Origin: Planococcus citri
Lineage: Eukaryota; Arthropoda; Insecta; Hemiptera; Pseudococcidae
Assembly (NCBI RefSeq): GCF_950023065.1
Contig: NC_088680.1
Location: forward strand, 33,964,559 to 34,028,558
DNA: 64,000 bases
Reading direction: 5' to 3'
Below are positions 39,401 to 54,400 of the stretch, in pieces; the first letter of the stretch is position 1; every line of letters begins with the position of its first letter. The notes beneath the pieces were generated by a model. The model did no database searches. It was not told the DNA's origin and saw only the letters and a list, made by a program, of their open reading frames with translations. The position numbers and the translations under genes were made by a program.

Positions 39401-42400
39401 GCCCAAGTACATACAAATACGTACAACAAAAAAACCCAACTGACTCTCTGAATTAAATTAACGTTCGACTTATCACACTCCGGGAGGGTTTCTGCAGGCT
39501 GCAGCGCCCAACACTATGAACAGTGAGCACTAAGCATGCCGAAATGAATGGTGACGAACAACTGAACACACATGTGTACTATAACACGTACTAGTCGAGT
39601 CGAGGAGGTAAGTACTTTTAATAAAAATACAATGAAGCTGGAGAAATTTCTCAATCATCCGAAAGAATGCCTCGAAATCGTTATTCGCACTCTCGACTCG
39701 CCGCGTGAAACACCATAAAAACCATCTCTTCAATGGATAAATAAACATTTCTATTGTTTTCCAATTCGTCTGAACCATTATATTAAGAATACATACACCA
39801 TCTACGTTCAAACTATTAAGAAGTACCTTTAACTACGTTTGATAGTCGAGTACAGACCGTTTCAGTGGTCTAATATTTCTTTTTTGAAGGGATAAAAAAG
39901 ATTGCGATGAAAACCTAGGCTATAAGATTGAAAAGCCTTTGAAAATCAGCAACGACAGCTCTCTGGATCAGAAAAGAGCAATTTAAAGTTCAGAAATGTT
40001 AAATCCATAGCAGAGATGCGAATAGTTTCACAGATTATAGACATTTCATATCACTTTCGATTCATTCACATATAGCCAATGATAATGAATAAATTTCAAA
40101 AATTCTCATGCGAGAAGTTGGACTACAAAATTGGGACGTGATACTCGTACTTGAAAAAAATTGAAAGTCATCGCTCACTTTGAAAGTAAGTGTTCAGTAT
40201 CAGATAAATTTCAAGATGCAAACGAAAATGAAAGGTCCAGTTGATAAAAATTAGCTATGAAACTGTATCAACTAAAAATTTTGCCAATCCCCTCCTCCTC
40301 ATTTTTTTAGAACCCACGAAGGAGAAATTTACATACAGAATTTCAATCCTATTTTTTAACATTTCGGCATCTCACAAGAAAAATGTTCTCAATATTTTCA
40401 ATTAAAAATTTTTTTATCCTGAATAAAATGGAGGAAGTTTGTGCAGACAGCGAAAGCGCAAAAATTGATAAAATCAAATTTCAAAAGTTGATCTTGATGG
40501 CAATAAAAAATTCAAAATGCAAATAATTATATCATGTTTTCCATTCAAGATCAATCAATAATATTCAAAAATGAATTTTTTTCCATGAAAATAAAAAGAA
40601 CTATCTCAACTGGTGTTTTCTGAGAAAATTATTTTTCATAATTATAATACGAGTATATACTTACTTACGTATTTGTGTATAGCAGACCATTTTGACGAAC
40701 GTTTTCCCCAAAACGTAGTAAGATTTTTCGTTATCTCTTAAGTGAGTTCAACAACCTTGATTTTTCCCACGTTATTTAATAAAAGTTGTAGGGCAAGACA
40801 GATCGATTATCAAGCAAGTATGTATTGATCAAAGTTGAATACAATGTAATTCGAGAGTTCACATTTACGCCGGGTAAGTTCAAGTACACAACTTGAAAAG
40901 CATCTTTCACACGTGAAATCACATGGATTTCCTTAAATGATACATAAGTCAGTACATACCTTCTCCTAACCAATGATGATAATGTACATTATAAGAGAGT
41001 GAGTCATCGAAGTTTTGAATAGTACAAGGAAACTGCATTTTTATTAATCGCTGTGATAGAATTTAACATAGAATTCGAACTGATACACAAGAACAATAAA
41101 ATTTTACTGGCAAAATGCATCATCATCATCATCATTGTGACAAATCACCCCTCACGGAGGTACAGGGTCGTCGAGGAGAGGGGGCAACCCCGCGCCTTTT
41201 CAAGGGTCCCGCAAAATAAGGGCTTATGATGAAAGAAACACAGTATTTTTTACTTCTCGAAACACAAATTTTCAAAAGCTTTTACCCTCGCTTCGCTCGG
41301 GCTTGTTTTCTTTTCCTTTTCAAGATCTAGATGGAAATTTTTTTTAAAAAAACATGTTTTAAAACCAAAAAATAATCTCTTCACAAAAAAAATCGTTCTT
41401 ATGCCTCTCGAAATATAAATTTCTAAGAGCTTTCGCCCTCGCTTGGGCTGTTCTGTCTTCTTTTTAAAAATCAACTTCCTTCCAAAAAAACATAATTTAT
41501 TTTAAAAGCCAAAAAAACCTCCTCGCATTAAAAGAAATTGGTTTTTAGGCATTTTGAAACAAAAATTTTCAAAAACCCTCCTTCTGGAATAAACAAATTT
41601 CACATTTGAGACTTTCAAAAATTAAAAAAATAAATAAATAAACATTTTCATAAGACATAAATATTATATCAATTGGCAAAAAAATACATACAGGGTGTTC
41701 CAGAATAACCTTTCACATTTTGGTAACCACTGATCTGTGTTCAAGTGGAGCTAGGGGAATGGTAAAGGCGGTTCTAGGTAGCCAAAGCATGCCGAATTAT
41801 GTTTCAAAAGTTATTTTTTGCCCTGGAGAAGTAGATGGCTGTACAGTATACTTTTACTGTGAAGGTCTTTTTTAAAAATAAAGACTCCTGGACCCCTTTA
41901 CTCTTTACTCATCAGTAACAAAGCTCATTTTTATCTAAACAGTGAAGTGAATATACAGAATGTGCGCTTCAAGTGTACAGAGAATCAGTTGTTACTACTC
42001 GAGAAACCTCTACACTCCGTCAAGTTGACTGTTTGGTTGGGCGTGGCTAAAGTTGGTGTAGTGGGACCATGTGTGTTTAATGAAACAGTAACGGTGAGGG
42101 GTAAGGCAAAATGTTGAACAAGTTTGTTGTTCCTGAACTGAAAGGCAGACGATAATATAGAGTTACTTACTTGGTTTCAACATGTTGGAGCTACCTATCA
42201 TTCAGAGACCATCACAATATGTTTAGCGCGTGAGCACTTTGGTCATTGAATAATTTTGTTGAACACAGAAATTTAAAGGCCACCTCGATCCCCTGATTTT
42301 TCCGCCTATGATTTTTTTTATGGAGTTACCTCAAGTCAAAAGTGTATCAGGATGAATCTAGGACTCTAAAACATCTTCTAGGTAATATTAATCGTGAGTC

Positions 42401-45400
42401 GAGACTGATTGGAAGAGAAGTGTTCAATAATTCGAAAAAATGTTTGGTTGAATGTGTCAAAAATGATGGAAAATATCTCGATGGAAAAATTTCTAAAACT
42501 TAATTTTTAATGGAAACTCAAATATACGGTCTAAAAACGGCATGTTTCTACTTCATTTTGGTTGTAAAAGAATTTTTGTAAACATTTTTCTCTCAGAGTA
42601 ATAAGAAAAACAAATGTGAAAGGTTATTCTGGAACACCCTGTAGAAAATTTTCACCCACACCAGTGGACAAATTTTCAGTCTACACCTCCCCCCCTTCAA
42701 AAACTTCAATATAGCTTCTGCTTTAGAAATGAGGCTCAACATGATACTTGCCCCGGGCCCGCATTGGCTCTTGTGGGCCCTGCGGGGGTATCGTATCAAA
42801 ACCCAAATTACAATCTTGTTATTTATAGTAAGGTAAATTGCTAAAAAAATGTGGGTAAATTTAGACCAAATTCAGTCTAAACCTTCATTTTTAGTTGAAA
42901 GTCACCCAAAAAAAATTTAGCTCAAGAGGTTCCCTCGCAAAAAAGATGTGAATCTTCAAAGAGGGGACATTTTCAAAAAAATCATGGTTTTTTTCGTTCT
43001 AGCCCCTACCTACCTGTTCTGGGGAAAACTTCCAATTCCAAAAGATAGTACATATTTGAGATTCCACGTCGACCTGGTCCACTTTCATCGAAATCCAAGA
43101 CTTCTTTTATGGTTCCAATGAGCGATTGAAAATTTGCAAATCGCTTATTTTAGGGTAAATTCGTTTTTTTTTTTTAAATATTTTCTTCTTAAATATTTTG
43201 CATTAATTACGCCAACACGTAGAAAGATACCATTTTTGAAACAGGAGAAATTTTTTTTTGCAACACAGTGGTTCTAATTTTTTGGTTATTTTATTGCAAA
43301 TTTCACAAAAGCGAAAAGAATTGAGAAATTTTCGACTGTTTCTCTAGATTTTTTTAAATTGAAAATAATGACCAACAAAATATTTCCTTTGTTTTATACA
43401 GAAATGATATCTTTCTATGTTTCAGGATGATAAATGCAAAATAAACAATAATTTGTAAACTTTCAACCTCTAAGTACATAGAACCCCAGAATGCAGAATC
43501 TCAAATACTATTTTTTCCGAACAGGTTGGGTAAGGTCTACAGCGAGAAAAACCACGATTTTTAAAAAAATTTCCCCTGTTGGTGAATCCATTTCTCCCTT
43601 CCAAGAACACCTCCTGGTCTAAAATTCTCTTCTGAGTGACTTTCAACTCAAAATGAAGGTCTTCGTTAAATTTGACCAAAATCATCCGATCCACCTTCCT
43701 ACGGTATAGTATAAGTACAAGTGTGATAAATGATTAAGTAAAAGACAAAGCGCAATTAATTAGAGCAATACGCATTTAGATTGTTTTTTGTCCATGTCCA
43801 TTTCTTCTTTTCTCATTTCTTTCTTTCAAAACGCCGAAACAACACGGACGAAAAAAGTTATCGCGCCATAATAATTTTGACTTACGACTTACGAGTATTC
43901 CTAGCAGTTTTCTTTTCAAGGTTAATGTTACCTTACACTCAGGAAGCGATAAGTGCACGAAAAAGTGTAAAACATGGTTATGTCGGTGATAACCAGTCAC
44001 ATAGAATAACAACGTGTAAAAGTAAAACGATAGACATAAAATAGGAAGCGTATTACAAGTTCGGGTATTTACCCAGATAGAGACTACCTAATATTGCTCG
44101 TCGTTGAATTGAAAATAAGAAAAACGACCAATAGGTACAAAAATAAAAATACCCAAGTTCAGAAAACAATCGGCTGACTGGTACCTGTTTTGCGAAACCT
44201 TTGGAATCATCTCGCCAGTTCATATCGTAAGTTGATTGCACTGCTACATAAATAATTACCAAAGAAGGCAAAAAAGATAAGAAAAAACCATCAAATTCTA
44301 TAATCGTCTATCGATAGAGGATAACAGTTTGCGGTGTTGAACGGATAAATTGTACACATTGTTACGGTTGATTCGCATCGTCACAGCGACGCGTGCGGTT
44401 ATCATGTGCGCTTCTTATCGAATACCCGTCCCGTAGTCGAGTCGTACTGTATAGTTTATTTTTGGAAGGAAATAGAATTTTTCAGCTGCGAAGATAATAC
44501 CTACGCTTGCAACGAACAAATCCAAACTTGACGTAAAATTTTTAGGCTAGGACATAATTTTTCCCACAGAATGAAAACAATTTTTGTAGTCAAATGAAAT
44601 AGGGAATGATGCTATTTTCAAGGTCTGTATTGGATACTCGACGCACAACTAGCTAATTACAGGGCGAAATTGTGCTATTTAACGAGGTCAAGGTAGTACT
44701 TTCTAATTCAGTGTCTCGTTGCTTCGCCCTCTTCCATCTCTTTCTCCTACTCTTGCGTATATTCTGCATCCCTCTCAGTATGTGCCATGCTGCTCTACAT
44801 CTCGCACACGACTACCTTTTTGTTCTTTCCTGCCAGTGCCTTCCACCCACCTTATCACCAAGAACCACATTGTTTGGCGCTGATTTGTTTTAGATGACAC
44901 TTTTTTTTTCCATTTGAAAGAAATCGAGAACGTCCGTAATAGATAATTTTTAAATACGAAAGAAACAACAATTAGGAAACTAAACCAAAACAGCTGAATT
45001 ACTCGAAACTCACAAATTGTGTCTTCTTTCAGCTTAAAATCATGTATGAAAACAGATGGTCTGGAATTAAAATTAATTATAGATGTATATCAGATTACAA
45101 TGTAAAACTGCCAAAAACTCACACCACACCACTCTCTTTTTTCTTTCTGCCACCTACGAACGTGCATGGATACCTCTCTCTCTCTAAAAATAAGCAAACC
45201 TGCAGAAAAAGTAGGTACTACTGTAGGGAAAATTATCGGGGAAAAAATGTATACGAGTATTTAGATATGATGACAAAATCAAGTACTGTAATTTCAAACG
45301 AACGTTTTGTTGATTCATTAATAAAAAATTTCTCTATCGTTTTTCCTTTCGTGTTTTCCTGCTGAAACTGATAATAATTTTGCGGAATATCGACCTTTCA

Positions 45401-48400
45401 AAAACACATTTTTCTAACTAAGGAGCAACGAGTTATTGTTCATCTTGTCACCCTTTTCGCTCAGGCCACAAACCTCACTCTTGTCAAGAATCACATCTCG
45501 TTGTGAAATATACCAAGTACTTCAAAATGGTCAACTTTGTATCGAATGTAAAAAAAATGTTCGATAACGATATCTTGAAATTGCTGATACTGCTGTTTAT
45601 TTTCTTCCCTGTCCTGCTCTTTCCAGATGTGTACTCGAAGAAGTAGGTACTTTCAACAATCAATTTAACGAAACAATGGTCACTTAAAAATATTAAAAAA
45701 TCACATTTGCCGGCAATACTGCGAATGTGATATTGTTTTATCAGAAAAAAAATTAAACATTTCTTCCTCGACTAATTTCATCAAATCATACAGATTTGTA
45801 ACTCATCGATGGCTTCTTATGTCTTCATTGTCTTATTTGTTTGTGACGTTTTAATACACTTTTGCTGACTCTTCTACATATAATCAGAAAAATTCCATTT
45901 ACATTTTTTTTTTTATCACAAATGGTTTACAGTTACCTACCAATGCTTCAATTTTACAGTTTTCATCATACTTATCATAATTTTTTATCATAAAATGCTA
46001 TTGACCAACGGTACATGTTATTATAAAATCCTTTTATTCATTTTTTACAAAAAAAAAAAAAAATTGGATAACGTTTTGTAAAAATTAACGATCATCATTT
46101 TTACGGATGCTGTTCAAAGGAAATTGTGGAGAAGGGGACAGTTGAATAGTCACATTATCATAGATTAGAAGCATGAAAACCAACAAAAAAATGTAGTAGC
46201 ACGTAGCTTTAGCATACAATTTTAATTTTTCAGACTCGAGTACATTTTGATGAAAAAAATTCAACAGGTTGCTTATCAAAGTTTTCACAACGAAATGCAA
46301 GATTTTTTCAGCCTGCTCTTCCTCTTCGAAAATACACCTTCAGTACAAAAAAGGAAATGCACAAATTCTATACCGAGCTAGGATTATTTTACCCAGAAAA
46401 AAATTAGTTGCTGAATAAGTTTACAATTTTTTCTGACAAATTATAAAAAACTTTCATCTTGAGAATTTTCAAACTAAACAAAGAGATGTTTTTGTAGAGC
46501 TCGAGTAGATTCGAATTTCAATTTTTTTTGTTTGAATTATGCTTTTTGAATAAAGTTCATGACCTTTATGAACAATACAAACTCTGGAAATGCTAATATT
46601 TGCAAATTTGAATGATTAAAATCACAAAAAATAATTTCTGATTTTATTATTATTTAAATGAAATAAATTTTCGAATCGAAGACATACTTCTGAGTTCATA
46701 AAATTTTCAAACATCAAAATGTAAATTTTTAAAGTGCAATACAAAAATGACTATACATTTCTCGCGAGAAAAACGATTTCTTGAATTTGGATGTTTTTTT
46801 AATAAACTGATAGCTTACTTTTGATTTTGAAAAAATTTCATTTTGTCAGCAAAAGATTACAGATGAATTTTGTTAATTATCGATTTTCAATTTCTGAAGT
46901 AATTTATTCATAGAAAAACTGCATTTTCCTTTTCCTTTTTATTACTATAGAAACGAGTCATTGATAATTCATCTTTTCCATTACTCAGTTGGTTATTAAA
47001 CTCAAGTAAATTACATACCTACATATTAAAACTAAACATCAAATTGCTCAGCAATTTCATGAAATTGGATTGACCTCTGGCCTAGAAACACTTCCACATT
47101 TCAACGATAGGTAATTCAATGTTATTTCGAACTTGTAATTGGCAGTAAATTTTTATAAAAGCCAATTGTTTGGAAAATTTTTCATAAGTGCCCTTCCCCT
47201 GTCCCCTTTTCTTTCAAAAACTTGCCTATAAATGATGGAGTCTCTTTGTGGTATGTTTTGAAATTTTGGAGTTTTGGATCATTTTTTTCATGAACATATC
47301 AAGGCTTACATACTTTTATTTTGAACATTTTTTCACGCTACTTTCATAGAAGGTTTTATTGATGAACATTGTGTAAGGTGGTGTAGTAAGCAATATTTCT
47401 ACAGGAGGCTCCATCCTTTGGGTTCCAACCCCCCCCCCCCCCCATATTCTAAAATATGTTTTTGTTGTATTTCAAGTTGTTTCAAAATTCTGAGGGAGGG
47501 GTTCAAAAATTCCGAAATTTGGTTTCAAGGGCAAATTTCAGCCCCATGAGCCTACAGGGCCAAACCGGTTTAAAGTTTGGATTTAAAATTAAAAAACAGT
47601 TTTTAAAAAAGTTTTTCCACAAAATTTTCAAGTTAATTTTAGGTTTCGTTTTTTCCAAAATTTGAGGCCCTTTTTTCAATTTTAAAGACGATAGAGCCAC
47701 GATCCCTCGACCTTTGAAGCAACCGTGTTTTAGAAATTTATTAAGACACCCTCTCATCGAACAATGGTCAATTGATCACCCAAGAGTTGACAAAATGAGA
47801 CCCGAATAAAAAAATACGAAGACTACTGCCACGAAATACCACACACATCTGAATAAAAATGAGGCCATTCGTCGAACCGAACGAATAATCGCCATAAAAC
47901 TCAATCAGCGATTCATCGTAACAACAATTCATACTTGTGGCGGATTCAAACACTTCACAATCCGAATCCGTAGACCGGAGAGTGTATCGACAAAATAAAC
48001 ACGATCTTATAATTTTAAACGCAGACCTGCGATTGTCTTATCATTATAAGGGACTTCTCGGCGTCGCGTCGATGACAATTCTCTTAAGCACTTCTACTTG
48101 AAATTCTTGCGTTCGCGAAAAGAATTTACACTTGTACCGAGTGAGGCTCCAGGAAGTAGTATTACATCATCGCTACCGTGCATTACGGTCACTGCGGTAA
48201 TTTATCACTCCTCCAAAGCATTCTTTCACTGTACTAACGAGGAAAAAATATCTAAAAAATTCTCTCCTTTCTATTAACGTTCGTTGGCTCTGGCTCGGGC
48301 TCGGGTCGCGCGCTTATTAGAAAATCCACATATTAGTTTATCTATATACTCCATTCTATAATGTTATTAAACCTCCAGAGATACGGCAGAATCACCATCA

Positions 48401-51400
48401 TCGCTGTACCAGTGTACCGGCTTGATGTACTCAGACGTCTTCTTCGTGTCTATATATGCTATGGTCTTCCGATAAAATACAGGTTTTTTTTCAACGTTTA
48501 CACGAAAGAGAGGCTATTATGATTCCATGACGATGGTGTACGGAAGTACATCATAATGTATCGGGTAATAAATTCGATTTAAAATCATTCGGGTAATCAA
48601 TGATCGAGTAATGAAGTAAAAGCACACTCACCCCGTCATCTTTATTGAATTCGATTATTGGTACTCTGCATTTATCCTGAAACAGACAAAAAAATTATAC
48701 GTTAAATCACCAGTAGCAAACAAAAAAAAAAGGTCGTGAGATAAGAGATCAAAGGTAAGGTATCCAAAAAATGGTGTTGAAAGTCACAAAATTAACAAAC
48801 TAAAATTATGAGGAGTTGAAAATTATAGCCTTTTTGGGGGGGCGGTTTGCAATCCTCACTTGAGGGTGTGGCAATTTTATTGTTTAATATTGGGATACAA
48901 TTAGGTGTACTCACTCCCATCACTTCAAAGTGCCACAAGGCTCATATGAGGGGGAAAATTATAGCATAAGGAGCCCTCCGCGACACCCTATTTTTTTCAC
49001 AACACCGAGGGGTCAAAAATATGTTAATTTTCGAATTCTGCGACCTCGATTCAGTAGGAATCGATATGTCACATCATATTTTTATCATTTTTCAAAAATT
49101 GTGATCGGAGGGGCATTGAGAGGTCAGTGTCATATCCAAAAATTAAATGAACATTGATTCAAAAAACAGAGCGTCCCTCGTCATATTCTATTCTTTGGTG
49201 TTTTAAATTGACCATTTTTAGAGCACTGGTTCAGCAGATTCCAGCACTCTCAACTTAGGTAAGGATGTATGTAGTAGAGACAAAGTCAATCCTATAACTT
49301 ACTGCTTGAAAGTTGGAATTCTTTTCCTATGTTGCTCCACTCGCAAATAACGTGATATGGAGCAGAATGAAATTGCCCAGGGATCCTGTCACCCTCAGAG
49401 GACAATTTTTGCTATTGTGACACTCCATCATCATCAACATCATCATCATAGTAAAAAGTATAATACTCGAGATTGGCATTGCAGTTATAATAATATAATC
49501 TGTACTTTGCAATCGTTCTTACTTCACTGTTCCAGACACCAAAGTAGCAGAGAGTGCCAAAGAGAGCGAAAGAGAAAGAAAGACAATCAGTGGTGCGGTG
49601 GTTAGTACAATTACAAAACACGATCGTAAAGCAGTGAAAATGTTAAGGACGATGGCGAGAATTCAACCAGTATTGCATCTGAATAGGACACGATGTAGGC
49701 TACACCAAGAAGAAAAAAAGAGAGACTGGGAGACATCTGAAGCGCGACTGAAGGCCAAGTTCGATAGGTTATGGCTACACAGCAGAGTATCGCATCGTCG
49801 TGTTCACAAACAAACACAAACAAGCAAACAGACAAACACATAAGACGAGTAGAGTAGAGAGATAACCATAGACATACTCTACACAGCAGCAGCCGTAGCC
49901 GCAGTCCGAAAACCATCATCCGTAATAAGGCCATCGTGTTTACTTAATCGTCGCGGATGGCGCGCGCCACCGACCACCGCCGCGCTCGCGCTGCTGATGA
50001 AAAATTACACCGTGCTACGGATGTATTTTCCACGAATCTCCCGCTCCGTCTGTAACGTCCTCTCGCTGTCTCTGTCTCAATCTTAACACAATGTCTATCC
50101 ATTTCGCAAACACACAAACAACACTAGTATGTACCTAAACGAAGGTATATTTTTTGACTTCATGATCGACTCACTATGGATAATGATGACAAGTACCATC
50201 GTCATGTCTTCTCTCTATCTCTCTCTTTCTAATGCATGGTACTTCTGAAAAGGACACACATCGTCGATGCAAGAAGCTCACAATCAGTCTCAGGGGGTAA
50301 CCGGATATCGTGTTCGGTCGCTTTATCAAGGATATTGGTAATTCCTGGTTTATTTCTCGTTCTCTCAGGTTCGTCGTATAGTATAAGTAGAAGTACAACG
50401 AGATACTACATATTGGGCTTACAATTATTATAAAATGAAGCACATTTCTTCAGATATTCTTAAACCTAGTTTGGCTACAGCTTTGTATACCTGTAACCTA
50501 ACACATTACGTAAAAAAGTACATTAATGAAGTCGTCGCAAAAACACATCAGAATACCTTGATCTTCGAAATACACGCTGTAATACGAGTATTGATCGATA
50601 TCGACATACCTAACCTACAGGCCCTGATCTATCTTACAGCATTTCTCTATCTCTCCTTTCCCAAATGTTCCACTTTTTATGCACGTAGTTCAGAAATCTG
50701 CTCGGCAAATCGTATTCCAAAAAATTTCAAGAAACCCAAGATTTGTATCAATTTGAACGTGAAAAAGTGAAAAAAGACGGGCCATCGATTTAATTTTCAT
50801 AATATATTTAAAAGATTTTAACTTCGACTTCTTGATGACCTTGGAACACGTCTTGTCCATTTCATTTTTCGATTAATGTATTAATATATTATTTTTGTGT
50901 ACTTTTGAACTGATATGTGTATGAAGTATGAATACAGCATCCACCACGCTCTCCTCTTTCGTATCCAATCGTATCTTCGTCGAAGCGATCACATCGTCGA
51001 TAGTACACTTCATATACAGCAACCATGTGTAGCTTATTATGTAGGATTTTTTCATTTTTTCGAATAACATATTTTGTACTTACAGACACACACACATGTA
51101 AACTGATAACTTATTGATCTAGCTCTTTCGAAACAAACACTTCTGTTTGAGCAGATGAGAAATTAATTCGATATTTTCGAAATGCATTATTTGCTATTGA
51201 TTTTCATCTATTTTTCTAATCTTGTTTGACTTTTCGATTACCATTTTCTTCAAAAAATGTCAACTCATGAACCGTAACATCACACCCAAGCGATTTTTTT
51301 TGGATTACTGGTTTCAGATTTTGGGCTTGGATTTTGTTGAATCAAGTTTGGGGTTTCTGCTGTGGGCTTTATGCAGTTGGGTTCAAGGCATGAAAAAAAA

Positions 51401-54400
51401 TGAAGGCATCAAAGGACTTTATAAGGTTCATTTTTTTGAGCATCTTTCCATTCATATGCACATTAGGAACCGGTTGGATCGCAAAAAAAAAACGTTGGAA
51501 ATTTTGAGAAAATTCATTGGAAATTCTCATTTTGAGCTGAAAGTCACTCAAAAATTTTTTCATCTCCATATGTGCCTCTGGAGGAGAGATGTGGGTCCTC
51601 AGTAGTTAAGACGTGAACTGGCACCCAGGTACGGGTGCGAAGGTACCAAAAAACCTGGGTGCCAGTTCACGCCTTAACTACTGTCCTCAAAGAAAGGGCA
51701 TTTTCGAAATTTTTGAAAAAATTCGTACATATTTTCGCTCTAGCCCCGACCCAACCTGTTTTGCAAAAATGGTCCAGTTCCAAAAAATAATATTTGAAAT
51801 TCTGCGTCGATCTAGGCCATTACCATCAAAATCCATTTTAGAGATCTACAAAGTGATAGAAAATACTTACTTTTGGCTAAATTTATGTTTTGAAAATTTT
51901 TTCATCTCAAATGTTTCGCATCAAGATAGGGATATTAAAATATACTCGTAGAAAGATATTATTTTTGAAACACGAAATATTTTGGAACGCCTCGGGGACA
52001 TTTTTTGTGGTTATTGCCACTTTCAAAAACTCGAGAGAAATATCCAAAAATTCTCGAAATACAACTTTGAAAATTGTACTCGTATTAATAAATTGAGATG
52101 GCTGAATTTCTCATTTTCACTATACAGATTCACCAAGTTTAAAAATGTGGCCCCTCTCTTCTCTCCAGATTATTATTCCCAGTAAGAAAAATAAATAAAT
52201 TCACAGATTGTGCGAACTGACCCAGCAAACTTCAAAAGATCAGCAAAATGGCGAAAAGGTAAAGTAGAATTTACTTCGATTTTTGAAAAATTCATGATAC
52301 ACTACAGATCGCCTCTCACTTTTAGAAATATCATTCTTCCAAATTCTAAAAATAAACCCGAAAGTTTGGCAAAATTTATAAAGAAAAAAACCTGAAAACA
52401 TTACCAACGTGATGATTAAAGAGTAATAGGTATAGAGATAAGGTAAGCCACTTGATCTAAATATGCAATAAAAACGTAGAAGGCGGGATGGATGCTGAAA
52501 GAAAAATCAAGTATTTTATATAATTAAAATCCACACGTGTATGTTTCCCTCCTATATAACATCTCGTTTCAACCATAGTATAGCGATTAAAACGGTCATT
52601 TTATTCAAATTATACAGAAAACGGATTAGGTACCTATTTAATGCAATCGTATAATCCAGTTTATTTGTCGAACTTTAAATAAATTAGCAGATGGAAGGAA
52701 AAGTCGAAAACATGTAATTTCAAAGTAAGAAATTCAGAAATCATCGCAATCGGTGTATGAGACATGGATTTCTTAATAAGAAAATCCAAGTGTTCAATAT
52801 TTTGAATTTTTTATGAAAAAAATCCAAAAATAACGCTTCTCTCTTTTTTGAAAAATGAATTCGATCAAGTTTTTATAGGAGTAAGTATTAAATAAATATA
52901 TTCTATGTATTGCATAATATTTGGTGCACAAAGCGAAAAAGTATGAAACTCAGGAAAGAAATAAGAATTCAAAAAATAACTTGGTTCAAAAAAGAGAAAC
53001 GATCGAGTAAAGTAATAATGTAAAACTAGTAAAACTGAATAGTAGATGATTGAAATGAAACCCAACTCTTCTACTTCTCTCTTTTAACAATATTAGTGGA
53101 TCAATCGCAGCGAAGAGAGAGAAGAGAAAGGGAAGAAGGAAAGCCAGCTTGAACAACATCCTACCGCATCAGAATCGTTACCTATCTAATTAAAACACAA
53201 AAAAAAACGAAGAAGAAATAGTACACATTGCATTAGGCCATTCATAGATGTACTCGGAATGGTGAATCCAGCGAGGGGGGAGGGGAGGAGAACAAGATAA
53301 CATAGTCCATTTCCGATTGACGACCCATGCAATGCTGTACGAGCGAGTATCACATTATTACTCGTATTTTTATACTTATAATGTGGAATTTCTTCAACTA
53401 GACGACTGGAATCCGGTATTAATTTTTAAAGCTGAAATTAACATAGGTCAAATTAAATCGACGTTCATTTTCGACCTCACTTTCCCGCGCAAATGAAAGG
53501 TCAACGAGAATTTCAAAGTTTGACAGATACAATTTCCTGGATCTTTCATCAATAAATCGAATACTACTCTGGGCGAGAAAAAATCGCGAATAGATCAATT
53601 ATCAATAAAATCTTGAAATTTTTTGAGTTATTCTTAGAACATGGTTCTGGTCATCGACTCAACTGAACGACCTTTTTTTTTCAAAACTTTATTCTTAGTT
53701 CATCAGCTGGACACCAAATTAATAATCTTCCAAGCTATTTTGTTCAGAGAGAAAAAAAACATCAATTTCTATACAAGACAGGCCCTGTACAATTTGAATA
53801 GAAAAATTGTCACGCTGCATTTGCAAAATTACCAGAAAAGAGAAAAAAATGCCAAGATAGCTGCGTTGTTGATGAATCATGGGATGAGCCCACCTTCAGC
53901 ACTGGCTCGATTCGTCGTGTTCGGTTTCACGACACTTACAAGTTAATTAGCCGAATTAGTGCTTTACCAATTCGTTGGCACCTACGATGGTAAAACAGAT
54001 GTTTGCAAAGTTAAGTCAAAGCTACACGGTCAAGGTCATTCGATGATGCGTTCAAATAGCGCAGACGAAATTCACACTGATGACGACAAAATTCGCAGGG
54101 CTGCGGTTTTGAAAATTTTCCAAATCTATCAGCTGTGTACGGAGTATACACATCCTTGACCGTATAAGACTCGGACGGTACAGTACGGATGCTTCGATTA
54201 TAACGAGGTGAGTTAATATTTCCTTTCTTTAGGCGATATCGTGAAACAGAATAGATTTTTTACTTCTGGTACAAGATACTCGTAATTAATAATTTTGAGG
54301 CGAAAACGAACAGGGATGGATGTAGAATAGAAGCAAACGAATACACTCAACAGCAATGTAAAAATCGCAGAATGCATCAATTACCATCGAAAAGCACATA

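Larger units (their letters stand above)
38511..48631 (-). other. ELL intron 2
   Basis: A 10.1-kb intron holding a tandem repeat (41240-41600), the mariner relic (41691-42641), the inverted pair of dispersed repeats (42865-43690), short (CAT)n at 41116-41134 and a run of 15 C at 47429-47443. I see no conserved exon besides the ELL exons. Confidence 0.7.

Noticed and set aside
49357..49934. Overlapping open frames with His-rich and Lys/Arg-rich runs
   Set aside because: They arise from the (CAT)n microsatellite and purine-rich stretches; none has splice signals or a domain.
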